A DNA stretch of 64,000 nt from Cyanophora paradoxa (Eukaryota; Glaucocystophyceae; Cyanophorales; Cyanophoraceae), in contig QPMI01000535.1 in the NCBI GenBank assembly GCA_004431415.1, positions 1 through 64,000 on the forward strand, in the 5' to 3' direction. Position 1 is the stretch's first letter; each line of letters starts with the position of its first letter. Shown here in pieces: positions 52,056 to 61,077 of the stretch. The position numbers were made by a program, and so were the translations under genes. Below the pieces are notes generated by a model, which was not told where the DNA came from, did not search any database, and saw only the letters and a program-made list of their open reading frames with translations.

Positions 52056-54399
52056 ATGGACACCAAAAGTAAATCGATGCTCACCAAACTCACTAAGTGG
52101 CTTCGTTCGACCGATGAGCTGGCTCAAAACCTCCTTATTCCGGTCGATCCTGTAACCAAACAACCTGAATTTCCCCATAAAAATGGAGCCTGGAACTGGA
52201 AGAAATACGAGGACGCCGTTAAGGAAAACAGGTATATTGCATGGGGAATTCTCGCTCGCAACATCGTCTGTATTGATTTCGATCAGGAGGAGGATTTCAA
52301 TAAGTTCGAAGAGCTTTTCCCCAACGATTTCACAGCTGCTATTCCAATCGAGAAAACAAGCAAGGTTATCATGTGTTCTTCGCTCGACCTCCCAAGTTCG
52401 ATGAGCTGAAACTGTTTGACAAACCCGGAGCTTTCCGGGGCTATGATAAGATCGATCTGAAAACGGTTTGCTCTACTGGAACTGCCGGGTAATTAATGTC
52501 TGCCCAAGCCCAAACAAGACATGGATCAGGGAGCCATGGGCTGCTGAATGCGAGTTAATTGAGCCATCTGCGGAATTCCAAAGCTGGATGATTGAGAACT
52601 ACAAAAAGCCGTTCGTCCGTGACATTGATCAGTCGAAGATACATGGCAATGAATTCCTTACAGCTCTCAAAGACAAACTAACTGAGTTCGGGTTCGATTT
52701 CCCAACAATCATCAGTCAAACCGAAAATGGCTACAACTTCACAGCTCAGAACAAAGGCGGAGTCTGCCCCTGCTGCACCAATTCGCATGATAGCAATAGC
52801 TGGTATGTGATTAAAATTTCAGATCCCGATGCAAAGGACAAATTCATTGTTTCGAGTTACAGTTCTCGATGCAAGAAGCGAATTATTGAGGTCAGGACGA
52901 AAACAGAAAAGGATACTGAGCTGATAGTTCTCATTGATAAGGCGATTGGATCGAATGGCGCACACTATGATGTCGCAAAAGTGTCACATGTGGTTCTGAA
53001 AGACGATTATCGCTACTCAAATAAGACCTGGTTCGAGTTTAATAGGGATAATGGAATCTGGGAGATGGATGACACTGGAAAGCGAATTTATCTGGCTCTC
53101 AGCTGCAAGGTATGCCCTGTGTTTCTGTCTCGCTCATATAGCCTGGGAACAGCTGCGATGAGGGACGAAGAGAATAGGCAAAGCTTAGAGGAAAAGGCTA
53201 AACTCGCTGTGAATATTGGCAAAAATCTCAAACAAACATCCTATCGCACATCTCTTATTACTGATCTAATTGTAATGTTCAGCGATCCCACATTCTTTGA
53301 AAAACTCGATACTGTCACTAATGTCATTGGTTTCGATAATGGGGTCTTTGATATTAACACCAAGACATTCAGAAAGGGAAAGCCTACTGATATGGTGAGC
53401 AAGACAGTGGGTTACGAGTATATGGCTGTCGACCGTGAGAAAGTAGCGAAAATTCAGTCAATCTATACAGATATAATCGAAGAGTATGAGGAGCGCAATT
53501 ATATTCTCGGGTCGCTTGCTTTCGCTCTCACAGGTCGCACAGATATTCAGAAGTTCAATTTCTGGTCTGGAAAGGGCGCGAATGGGAAATCCTGCATTCA
53601 AGAGATGGTGAAACAGACTTTCGGCGATTATTTCGGCTCAATCAGCATGAGCTATTGGACAAAGCCAAAGAAGAACTCGTCCGATGCCACACCCGAGCTT
53701 GCTGCAATTCTGGGCAAACGCATTGTGTTCAGTAATGAGGCGGAGGATGGTGACAAGCTCCAAATCAGTAAGATTAAGGAAATCACAGGTGGAAATGAGA
53801 TGAAGGTTCGCGCTCTCTTTAAGGATCCTGTAACCTTTATTCCCATGTGTCAAATATTCCTGTCCACCAATGATAACCTGTCTCTCAGCAAGGCTGACGA
53901 AGCTATTTTGCGAAGGCTGGTTTACTACACATTCAAGTGTGTATTTAAGCCGAATCCCAAGGAGGGCGAAAAGAAAGCTGATACCAAGCTGATGACTCTA
54001 TTGCATGATGATGAGTATAAGATGGCGCAAATGTCTATTTTCCTGGATATGCTCGCCCAACAAGACCTTGCCACTTTGATGCAAAACCCACCCCAATCGA
54101 TTGTCGACTGTGGCTCTGAGTATTTCGCTGAAAATGATAAGCTCGGCGAATGGCTCAAAAATACCTATGAGAGGACTGGAAGCCGCGATGACTTTATTTC
54201 GAGTGACTCTATTGTGAAGAAATATAGACAGGTCGATGATAAGGCGGAGCCCACAACAATTGGAAAGCGAGTTCGCGAGATATTCAATGTTAAATCCGAG
54301 CCCAAGCGGGAGAGAGGCGCACTGATGCGCGGCTATTTCGGAATGAAAGCCAAGATGCACCACCAAAACGAATTTCTAGATGATGATATCGAAGCCTAA
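52056..54399 (+). CDS. AEP primase - SF3 helicase fusion, two frame breaks
   Basis: Starts MDTKSKSMLTKLTKWLRSTD, 40 bases after a TTAATTTCTTGCATAAAGGT promoter-like motif. N-terminal archaeo-eukaryotic primase: GILARNIVCIDFDQEEDF (hDhD motif I) and a GYHVFF motif in the frame entered at about 52,364. Then a Cys/His region (GGVCPCCTNSHDSNSWYVI), a D5-type linker and an SF3 helicase: GKGANGKS at 53568-53591, GKRIVFSNEAEDGDK (Walker B), IFLSTNDNLSLSKADEAILR (sensor). One added base at GG 52364-52365 and at GGG 52487-52489 gives one reading frame of about 780 residues. Primes and unwinds viral DNA. Confidence 0.88.
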
Positions 54400-54650
54400 T
54401 TACAAATGAATTGAAAATGATTACTTTCGTGTGTATTTTTTATAACCTGCGGCAAATTGTAGTTGTTTACGTTGTTACAGGTGTTACAGGTTCATCCCAA
54501 ACTCGGGAACCAAGACCCCCGTCCTAGGGCGGACTTTGGGATAGACCTGTAACACCTGTAACACTGACCATTTTCAGTAAGCCCCTTTTAATATTTGTGG
54601 AACTTTAAACATGAATATGTAAAAATTGATCATGTTATATAAGAGTTCCT
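54400..54650. other. Short intergenic with the internal 91-bp module
   Basis: Non-coding gap between the helicase gene and the gene from 54675; holds module M at 54473-54563. Confidence 0.6.
54473..54563. repeat. 91-bp palindromic module, internal (M)
   Basis: Same arms (TGTTACAGGTGTTACAGG / CCTGTAACACCTGTAACA) and exact length as the terminal modules, with a centre like L1/R2 (GGAACCAAGAC, GTCCTAGGGC). In complement its flanks (CTTACTGAAAATGGTCAG) match those of L2. Confidence 0.9.
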
Positions 54651-54674
54651 TTGATTGTTTGTAGTGACTTAGAA

Positions 54675-54935
54675 ATGGAGACCTACGATGTTAATGTGAT
54701 GTCCCGCGATCAATTGATTCGACTCGCTGATTTGGGTGATCCGGATGCAATAGCCGAATTGCTATGGCGAATGCACCATTTGGATGCAAAGAAACAGAAG
54801 CGCCGCGCCCATGTTATTAAAGCCGATAACATTGAGCTCACCGTTATACTTCCCGAAAATGTAAAGCTCACAGTCCGGAGCGTCACTAAGCTCACCGGGA
54901 AAAATTTGTCGGGGCGCACCATACAAAGTCCGTAA
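54675..54935 (+). CDS. Small viral protein, 86 aa
   Basis: METYDVNVMSRDQLIRLADL, then LWRMHHLDAKKQKRRAHVIK and VILPENVKLTVRSVTKLTGK. The upstream in-frame start at 54651 is a non-ATG. Unknown family; position between helicase and polymerase suggests a replication role. Confidence 0.5.
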   Translation: METYDVNVMSRDQLIRLADLGDPDAIAELLWRMHHLDAKKQKRRAHVIKADNIELTVILPENVKLTVRSVTKLTGKNLSGRTIQSP

Positions 54936-54987
54936 AATTTGATCATCGGGAAAAATTATTTTCAGACATAGCACGACACCGAATCAA

Positions 54988-55266
54988 ATGGAAACCGATA
55001 TGCAAATTAGCCTTAACGATGTTATTAAGCATTTGGCGTGGGAGAAGATGAGCCTTAGATTCCAAAAGCACGGGCGGAAATTCGAAAATGAGGTGAGTGA
55101 GCGGAAATTCGACAGGAAAATACTGCAACTGACTGAAAAGAGAATAGGAGAGTGTATTCTGGGTTCCAATAGCGCACGTAGAACTGCAAAGACATTGCAT
55201 AGCGCGCATTATACGCGCCAAAGGCTCCGGGAGAAGCTGGCTGAACGCGCCGAAAATGAGAAATAA
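54988..55266 (+). CDS. Small basic helical protein, 92 aa
   Basis: METDMQISLNDVIKHLAWEK, KFENEVSERKFDRKILQLTE, ARRTAKTLHSAHYTRQRLRE. Highly basic and helical. Placed just before the polymerase gene, it is one candidate for the terminal protein that protein-primed polymerases need, but nothing in its sequence proves this. Confidence 0.5.
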   Translation: METDMQISLNDVIKHLAWEKMSLRFQKHGRKFENEVSERKFDRKILQLTEKRIGECILGSNSARRTAKTLHSAHYTRQRLREKLAERAENEK

Positions 55267-55288
55267 AAATGTTCCCTTAGAGTAAAAG

Positions 55289-58200
55289 ATGCCCCGCCAA
55301 ACTAATCGCCTTATAAAAGAGAAAAAGGACGAAATATTAGGCTTGTTAGGTAGTCTTTTAGTCACTGGCGAGATCAACGAAGCCGAATACGATCGGAGGG
55401 CGGCGATCTTAGATCGAAAACCCCGCTTAGCTAACCTTGCAAATATTGCCGACGAGCTCTATAATCGCCTGGAAAATGTGGAGCGCTTCTATACCGAAGG
55501 GCGGCGCTTAGCCGTCATAGAACCTGATGAGGAAGACGGTTTCGCAATGAATAAAGCATACGCCTGGTATAGCTATAAGGCGGATGAACAGATAATCTTA
55601 GATCCGGTGGAATTTCTCACTACCATCGCTGCAAATCTGCCTGGGCGGCTGAAAGAGAGGCTGGACGAGCTTAAAGCTATTAAGGTGCGCCTTACATTCA
55701 TCTGCCGATACGTAAAAGTGAGTGATCCTAACGTTTTTATCACCAAACACATTTACAGCGATTATTTCGTAATCACAAGGTCGCGCAATATTCTCACTGA
55801 GTTAGTGGGTGTAGCTCAGCAAATGAATGAACAGATGATACAGGTCGACAGCTACCGGCTCAGTAAATTAGATAAGCTACATGTCGCCGTTTTGTCATAT
55901 GCGCCGATGGGCGGTTGCTACATTGAGACCCCCGAATGGATTGGATTAAAGCGAGCCACAGTAAATATTAAGAATATCGATGGTCACGACTGTTTTAATT
56001 ACGCTATCCTCGCATGGCTGCACAGAAACGACATAAACAGACACAAACGTAATGATCCGTTCCAATATAGGCGGTGGTTGACTGAGCTGGACTTCTCAGG
56101 CATTAATTTCCCTGTTGCATGCGACGCTGCATTAATAGATCGTTTCGAGGATAATAATCCCGAGCTGTCAATTAATATATATGGCGCCGACAATGCGACC
56201 CAAACCTTTTACCCACTGCACATGTCAAGTAATCCGCGTCGTAAATCGAAGGTAAACCTGCTGCTGATCGAGGACGCAAACGGACAGGGTCACTATATTA
56301 CGATCATGTCACTGAGCCGCCTCTTAAAGACCACCTTTGATAAAGCAAACGACGGGCGCATTTTCTACTGCGAAACCTGCTTGTCCCGGTTCCGATCACA
56401 GGAGAAACTCGATAGCCACACCGGCTCTAATCGCTGTATCGATTGGAGAATGAGTAAAGGTAAATGCCCGGAACCCGGAAGCTTTATTACTTTCGGACTG
56501 CAACACCTAAGGAAAATGGTGTGGCTGCCCACTGTCTGTTACTGCAAGGTAGAAATGGAGTCGGTGCCGGTTCCTAATGAACCAAATAGAACCAAGCGAG
56601 AGGTAAAGTCGGTGGCACTTAATGTTGTTATGGGCTCGCATGTTGAAAATCACGAATTCGAGGGGGTGGATCCGCTGGGTCAGATGTTTACCACGTTAGG
56701 GGATCTGTGCCGCGAGATGCTTAATACCCTATTTACCAACACGCCTATGATCCCGCTCACAGAGGCGCAAAAGCAAGCCTATAAGCTCACCAAGCACTGC
56801 TATATATGCAATCAGCGGTTTACCCACGAAAACTTCCCTGTGCGCGATCACTGTCACCAAAGCGGCGATTATATAGGAAAAGCTTGCCGAAAATGCAATT
56901 TACATAGGAGGATCTCAAAGCAAACGAAAGTAGCCGTGGTCATTGATCGGATGGACGAGTGCGGGCATGCTATATTCAGGAAAATCGCACAGCAAGACGA
57001 CAAGCTGCGGGTCGAGATCCTAAGTAAGAATTTCGATGAGTATCTCTCTTTACAGTGGGGACTTTACAAGTTTATAGACGCCTCGAATTTCATGGATTTT
57101 CAGGCGTCCGATGTTAATGATCTCATGGTAAAATTCGGTAAATTCAGTATGCTCGCACATGAGCAATACGGTCTGGATCCCACGCATTATGTGAGCGCAC
57201 CGGGACTATCGTGGGACGCGATGTTAAAGCATACGAGGGTCGCAATTGAACAGATCAGCGATGCGGATCAATACGAATTTATTGAGCGGGCAATTAGGGG
57301 CGGCTTTGCGACCATGCCCACACGATATGCCGAGGCGAATAGCGAGGATAAACATATAGTGCTATTGGATGCGAATAATCTATACGGCTATGCGCTCAGT
57401 CAGCCTTTACCGGTCGGGGACTATCGCTGGGACGACACAAGCACAGCTTTTACCGAGGTGGTAGGGCGGAGTGCATTTATTGAGGTCGACCTTGCGTATC
57501 CGGACTATTTAAAGGGCGACCATCGCGATGTCCCGCTGATCGTGAGTAAAGAGGTAATTACTGCGGACATGCTCGGCAAATATCAGCGTGGGCTTTTGGA
57601 GCTAAGCGGCGAGAAGCTCAGTAAAGATCCGAAGCTGATCGCCTCGTTTACTCCGAAATATAATTACGTGGTCTCTCAGCCGATGCTGCTCTATATGGTA
57701 AAAAAGGGGATCGTAGTTACTAAGATTCACCGCGTGCTCTCGTTTGCAACCGCTGCATTTATGAAGCCCTACATAGATCTGAACACGAAACTGCGAAAGG
57801 AAGCCCGGAATAAATTCGAGAGCGACTTCTTTAAATTAATGAACAATGCTATTTACGGTAAATGCCTGGAATCGTGCCGCGGGCGCTCAGTGGTAAAGAT
57901 CGCGAATAGCACGAAGCTGTTTAAGAAATATGCGGCGAGCCCACTGGTAAAAGCGACGAATGTATTAAACGAGACTGCGGTTGCATTCGAAATGTATAGT
58001 AAACACGTAAAACTCGATAAACCGGTCGCTATTGGCGCTTATGTGCTGGATGCCGCGAAGCTGCATAATTATAGCTTCTTTTACGACGTGATCCGACCGA
58101 CTTTCTCGCAAGCTCAGCTGCTGTTCCACGATACCGACTCGTTCTGTCTGTATATAGAGACCGCGGATCTGGAAGCGGGTATGCGAGCGATCAGCCCTTA

Positions 58201-58552
58201 TTTAGATTGCCCTTATAGTCCCGAGAACCGGATGGTTCCCGGTAAATATAAAAATGAGATGCCCGACGTCAAGATAGTGGAGTATGTGGGGCTGCGACCG
58301 AAGCTATATGCTTTCCGCACCGAGAGCTACGACAAGGTAAAAATGAGCGGGACAGCCTCGAAAGAGGTGCATTTCGACGACTTTAAGCGCTGCCTATTTG
58401 ACGGGATCACAAAAACAGTAACAGTAGTAAACAAGCAACGGCGATGCCACCACTTATATGATTTGGAGAGCAAGCGGATAGCGCTGACCCAATTCGATAG
58501 CAAGCGCTGCATATCAGGCGACGGCATACATAGCCTTCCATTCGGCTGTTAG
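55289..58552 (+). CDS. pPolB: Protein-primed DNA polymerase B (Polinton type), exonuclease motifs lost
   Basis: 1087 residues. N-terminal region with the Polinton module DGHDCFNYAILAWLHRNDIN, LDFSGINFPV and LLLIEDANGQGHYITIMSLS, then a zinc finger FYCETCLSRFRSQEKLDSH and an endonuclease VII-like zinc site CYICNQRFTHEN ... RDHCH ... CRKC. Polymerase motif A DANNLYG (Asp694), motif B KLMNNAIYGK (residues 849-858), motif C DTDS (948-951); LDPTHYVSAPGLSWDAMLKH precedes motif A as in Polintons. The 3'-5' exonuclease looks dead: ExoI has KVE where DFE is expected (about residue 419), ExoII reads IDRMDECGH for FHNxxxYDxH, and the segment holding ExoIII is missing between about residues 612 and 622. 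It copies the linear genome from its ends. Confidence 0.92.
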   Translation: MPRQTNRLIKEKKDEILGLLGSLLVTGEINEAEYDRRAAILDRKPRLANLANIADELYNRLENVERFYTEGRRLAVIEPDEEDGFAMNKAYAWYSYKADEQIILDPVEFLTTIAANLPGRLKERLDELKAIKVRLTFICRYVKVSDPNVFITKHIYSDYFVITRSRNILTELVGVAQQMNEQMIQVDSYRLSKLDKLHVAVLSYAPMGGCYIETPEWIGLKRATVNIKNIDGHDCFNYAILAWLHRNDINRHKRNDPFQYRRWLTELDFSGINFPVACDAALIDRFEDNNPELSINIYGADNATQTFYPLHMSSNPRRKSKVNLLLIEDANGQGHYITIMSLSRLLKTTFDKANDGRIFYCETCLSRFRSQEKLDSHTGSNRCIDWRMSKGKCPEPGSFITFGLQHLRKMVWLPTVCYCKVEMESVPVPNEPNRTKREVKSVALNVVMGSHVENHEFEGVDPLGQMFTTLGDLCREMLNTLFTNTPMIPLTEAQKQAYKLTKHCYICNQRFTHENFPVRDHCHQSGDYIGKACRKCNLHRRISKQTKVAVVIDRMDECGHAIFRKIAQQDDKLRVEILSKNFDEYLSLQWGLYKFIDASNFMDFQASDVNDLMVKFGKFSMLAHEQYGLDPTHYVSAPGLSWDAMLKHTRVAIEQISDADQYEFIERAIRGGFATMPTRYAEANSEDKHIVLLDANNLYGYALSQPLPVGDYRWDDTSTAFTEVVGRSAFIEVDLAYPDYLKGDHRDVPLIVSKEVITADMLGKYQRGLLELSGEKLSKDPKLIASFTPKYNYVVSQPMLLYMVKKGIVVTKIHRVLSFATAAFMKPYIDLNTKLRKEARNKFESDFFKLMNNAIYGKCLESCRGRSVVKIANSTKLFKKYAASPLVKATNVLNETAVAFEMYSKHVKLDKPVAIGAYVLDAAKLHNYSFFYDVIRPTFSQAQLLFHDTDSFCLYIETADLEAGMRAISPYLDCPYSPENRMVPGKYKNEMPDVKIVEYVGLRPKLYAFRTESYDKVKMSGTASKEVHFDDFKRCLFDGITKTVTVVNKQRRCHHLYDLESKRIALTQFDSKRCISGDGIHSLPFGC

Positions 58553-58922
58553 TCGTCTATCTTATCGTGCGTTCTTTTTCTTGGTTTGCGCTCTAATTGA
58601 AGGAGCTGTCGCCTTAGGATATGGAGAAGCCATATGCACTTTAATCCGGGTCGTCAGGGTCGATTAGGAAGTAATTGGGGATCGGGTGCGCGTCCCATAC
58701 CGGATCATTCATTTTACTGTTTACTGCACGTTTTTATTGCGCGTTTTGCGGTGTTTATTGTCAGGATTTTCATTAATTATTAAAATCTCGACAATAAACG
58801 CTCAGGTAGCCTGATTTTATTGACAGTAAACGTGAGAGTCTCACCGCGGATCGTCAAAAATTGAAAGCCCCGTGGGCAACGCAAAATGATTTAAGGAGAA
58901 CGCGCTACATTTAGGCAACAGG
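58553..58922. other. Intergenic, 370 bp, with palindrome
   Basis: No gene. Contains the 47-nt palindrome at 58753-58799 and further TTTATTGTCA/GACAGTAAAC-type phrases at 58,708-58,835. Confidence 0.6.
58753..58799. terminator. 47-nt palindrome after the polymerase gene
   Basis: GTTTATTGTC ... GACAATAAAC with inner GATTTTCATTAAT/ATTATTAAAATC; almost the full length pairs. Could end transcription, be a regulator site or a replication signal. Confidence 0.4.
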
Positions 58923-58947
58923 AAAATATTTTCTCAGCTTAAAGTAA
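58923..58947 (+). promoter_or_regulatory. Viral promoter motif, second identical 25-bp copy
   Basis: Same 25 bases as 51621-51645 (core TTTCTCAGCTTAAAG), 16 bases before the ATG at 58963. Confidence 0.7.
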
Positions 58948-58962
58948 AAGGCGAAGGCGAAA

Positions 58963-59571
58963 ATGGCGTATCTGTTCAAAGGACAACCTATTTTCGTTTA
59001 TCCTCTTTCGGATCTATCATTTAGCACCGTGGAACTATTTGATATCCTCTTTTCATTTGATACTGATCGCATGCCATTTACCTTTGTAAATACAATCTTT
59101 CGTAGAGCCGATATTCAATCTATTGGTTTCTTTATTGAAGAACCGCACAAGATAGTCATTCGATCAATAAATAATGTGTTTGCGTATGTAAGAGCATCCA
59201 ACGATGAGATATCCTATAAGTATACCATCAAGAAAGTAAATGATGAAGACGAGGGAGGATATCAACCTGTTCTGGATTTCTGGCGTCTCGTAAGATGCAC
59301 ACAATATAAGATGACTGATGTAATCAAAGCCATAAAGCGTGAGCACGAACCACAGTCGATACAGCTTATCTATTTCAATGTTAAACGCAATCTGTCCACA
59401 TATCATAAGAAGTTTGAAGAGCATGGACTGCAAATTACCCGCCGCACCACCTTGCGTAAATTCTTAAAAGACAATGGAGCGAAATGGAGTCGCGTTAGCC
59501 GAATGTGGTATACTGACGTTAGTAATCCTAATAGAATCGTTGCCAATATATTCTGTCCCAATTTACCGTAA
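58963..59571 (+). CDS. Unknown viral protein, 202 aa
   Basis: MAYLFKGQPIFVYPLSDLSF, LVRCTQYKMTDVIKAIKREH. The C-terminus (LRKFLKDNGAKWSRVSRMWY) looks like the short DUF5710-type motif (KALGAKWDxxxKxWY) found in phage and plasmid DNA-handling proteins. Has a strong promoter motif and lies between polymerase and integrase. No protease-type His/Cys pattern. Confidence 0.65.
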   Translation: MAYLFKGQPIFVYPLSDLSFSTVELFDILFSFDTDRMPFTFVNTIFRRADIQSIGFFIEEPHKIVIRSINNVFAYVRASNDEISYKYTIKKVNDEDEGGYQPVLDFWRLVRCTQYKMTDVIKAIKREHEPQSIQLIYFNVKRNLSTYHKKFEEHGLQITRRTTLRKFLKDNGAKWSRVSRMWYTDVSNPNRIVANIFCPNLP

Positions 59572-59634
59572 ATAAACAATACCTTCTATTGTTTGGTGCG
59601 AGTAAAATGTTACATTGATCTTTTTTATTGTCTG

Positions 59635-61077
59635 ATGACAAGGATGTCAAGACCGCCCATAGTAAGACGATCGCAAGATTTAGAGGGGAGCACATTGCCG
59701 ATCCCCGTGCCCAAAGAGAATAAAGAGAGCCGCATAGTAAAGCGGTCTGATTTAAAGGCTTTGGTGCCCCGCGACGTGCCCGTAGCCCTTGCTGTCCCGG
59801 AGCAATCGAAAATCGCGCGTAAATTCTACGATCCGCAAACCGGTTTCAAAGGGATCACTAAGCTACGGCAAGAGCTGCCCGATGAGAATTATAAGAAATT
59901 GCAAGAGTGGTATAGCCGGCAAGAGGTCGTCCAAATTAATGCGCCGCACCTATCCCGCAAACGAGACCCCGCAATCCCGATTCGACAGCCCCTCGATACC
60001 TACGTAATTGATCTGCTATTCTTTCCGGCGTATGCTAAGTATAATGACGGCTACCAAGCGTTTTTAACTGGGATGGAGAACACGTTGCGCGTCGGATATA
60101 TTATACCGATGCGGGATAAGTCCGCGGCGTCGACCTTAGCCGCCTTTATACAGCTGCAAAATAAGGCGCCGAGACCAATTTTTAAGATTCAAAGCGACCG
60201 CGGCTCAGAATTCACTAATAGCCTGTTAAGAGAATATTTCGAGAATCAGTTTATAGAACATCAGATTGCGGACACAGCCGACCATCGCGCGCAAGGGCGC
60301 ATAGAAGCATTTAACAAGCAAATGCGGCGGCTGATCACGAGCTACTGCATCGCGAATAATACGGCGCGATTTATAGATGTCCTGCCCGAGTTAGAATATA
60401 ACTATAATAATACGGTGCACTCTGCGACCGGCTATATGCCTGCCGAGACCAACGAGAGTCACTATAAGCTTATAGTGCAAAAAGAAGATGCGAAATTCAA
60501 GAAATCGATAGCTTATTTGGATCAGATTCAGCCGGGCATGTCAGTAAGGCTACGCATCGAGAAGACGCCATTCGCTAAGGGCGGTAACAATTGGAGCCGG
60601 ATCGTATACACTGTCGCCGGGCGCGAGGGCTATAAGTTTATGCTAACTGATCCGGACGGCAATCGCGTAGAGGGTCGCTTTGCCTTCCACGAGCTATTGC
60701 CTGTCCAAGCTGTGGATTACCTAATGGCGCCCACAGTAGACGCATTAGAGGCGGCAAAGGACGAGGCGCGGGTCGATGCGCAATTGCGTAGAGAGGGCAT
60801 AGAAGCCGCCGCATCAGTGCCGCAAGGCACTCTATTAGAGGATCGCGTGCAAAAAGAGAAACGCGTAAATAAAGAATTACAGCGGCTAGTAACCGCCGCG
60901 GAGCCTAAGCTATCCGGCGGCGTGAATAGCCAACGATGGTATAAGTCGTTCTCTAATCAAACTGAGAGCTATAAAGCGCCGGAAACCAAAGCTACATTAA
61001 GAAGTAGTAGAAAAGTAGCAACGGTAGCGCCGGTAGCTAATGGCGATCGAAAAGCGACTCTGAGACCACGAAAGTAG
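59635..61077 (+). CDS. INT: Retroviral-type integrase (rve/DDE)
   Basis: 480 residues from ATG 59635 (MTRMSRPPIVRRSQDLEGST); the longer frame back to 59593 begins with TTG. N-terminal basic region, then the rve core: catalytic D126 (YVIDLLFFPAY), D188 (IQSDRGSEFTNS) and E224 (GRIEAFNKQMRR), spacing D-x35-E. Next FIDVLPELEYNYNNTVHSAT and an SH3-like piece (SVRLRIEKTPFAKGGNNWSR ... DGNRVEGRFAFHELLPV) as in Polinton integrases. No chromodomain is visible; the C-terminus is basic. It inserts the element with 6-bp duplication. Confidence 0.93.
   Translation: MTRMSRPPIVRRSQDLEGSTLPIPVPKENKESRIVKRSDLKALVPRDVPVALAVPEQSKIARKFYDPQTGFKGITKLRQELPDENYKKLQEWYSRQEVVQINAPHLSRKRDPAIPIRQPLDTYVIDLLFFPAYAKYNDGYQAFLTGMENTLRVGYIIPMRDKSAASTLAAFIQLQNKAPRPIFKIQSDRGSEFTNSLLREYFENQFIEHQIADTADHRAQGRIEAFNKQMRRLITSYCIANNTARFIDVLPELEYNYNNTVHSATGYMPAETNESHYKLIVQKEDAKFKKSIAYLDQIQPGMSVRLRIEKTPFAKGGNNWSRIVYTVAGREGYKFMLTDPDGNRVEGRFAFHELLPVQAVDYLMAPTVDALEAAKDEARVDAQLRREGIEAAASVPQGTLLEDRVQKEKRVNKELQRLVTAAEPKLSGGVNSQRWYKSFSNQTESYKAPETKATLRSSRKVATVAPVANGDRKATLRPRK

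Noticed and set aside
58963-59571. Viral maturation (adenain/Ulp1-like) protease
   Set aside because: No ordered His, Asp/Glu, Gln, Cys motif can be seen.
59593-59634. Upstream TTG start for the integrase
   Set aside because: Not an ATG; the extra residues have no family likeness.
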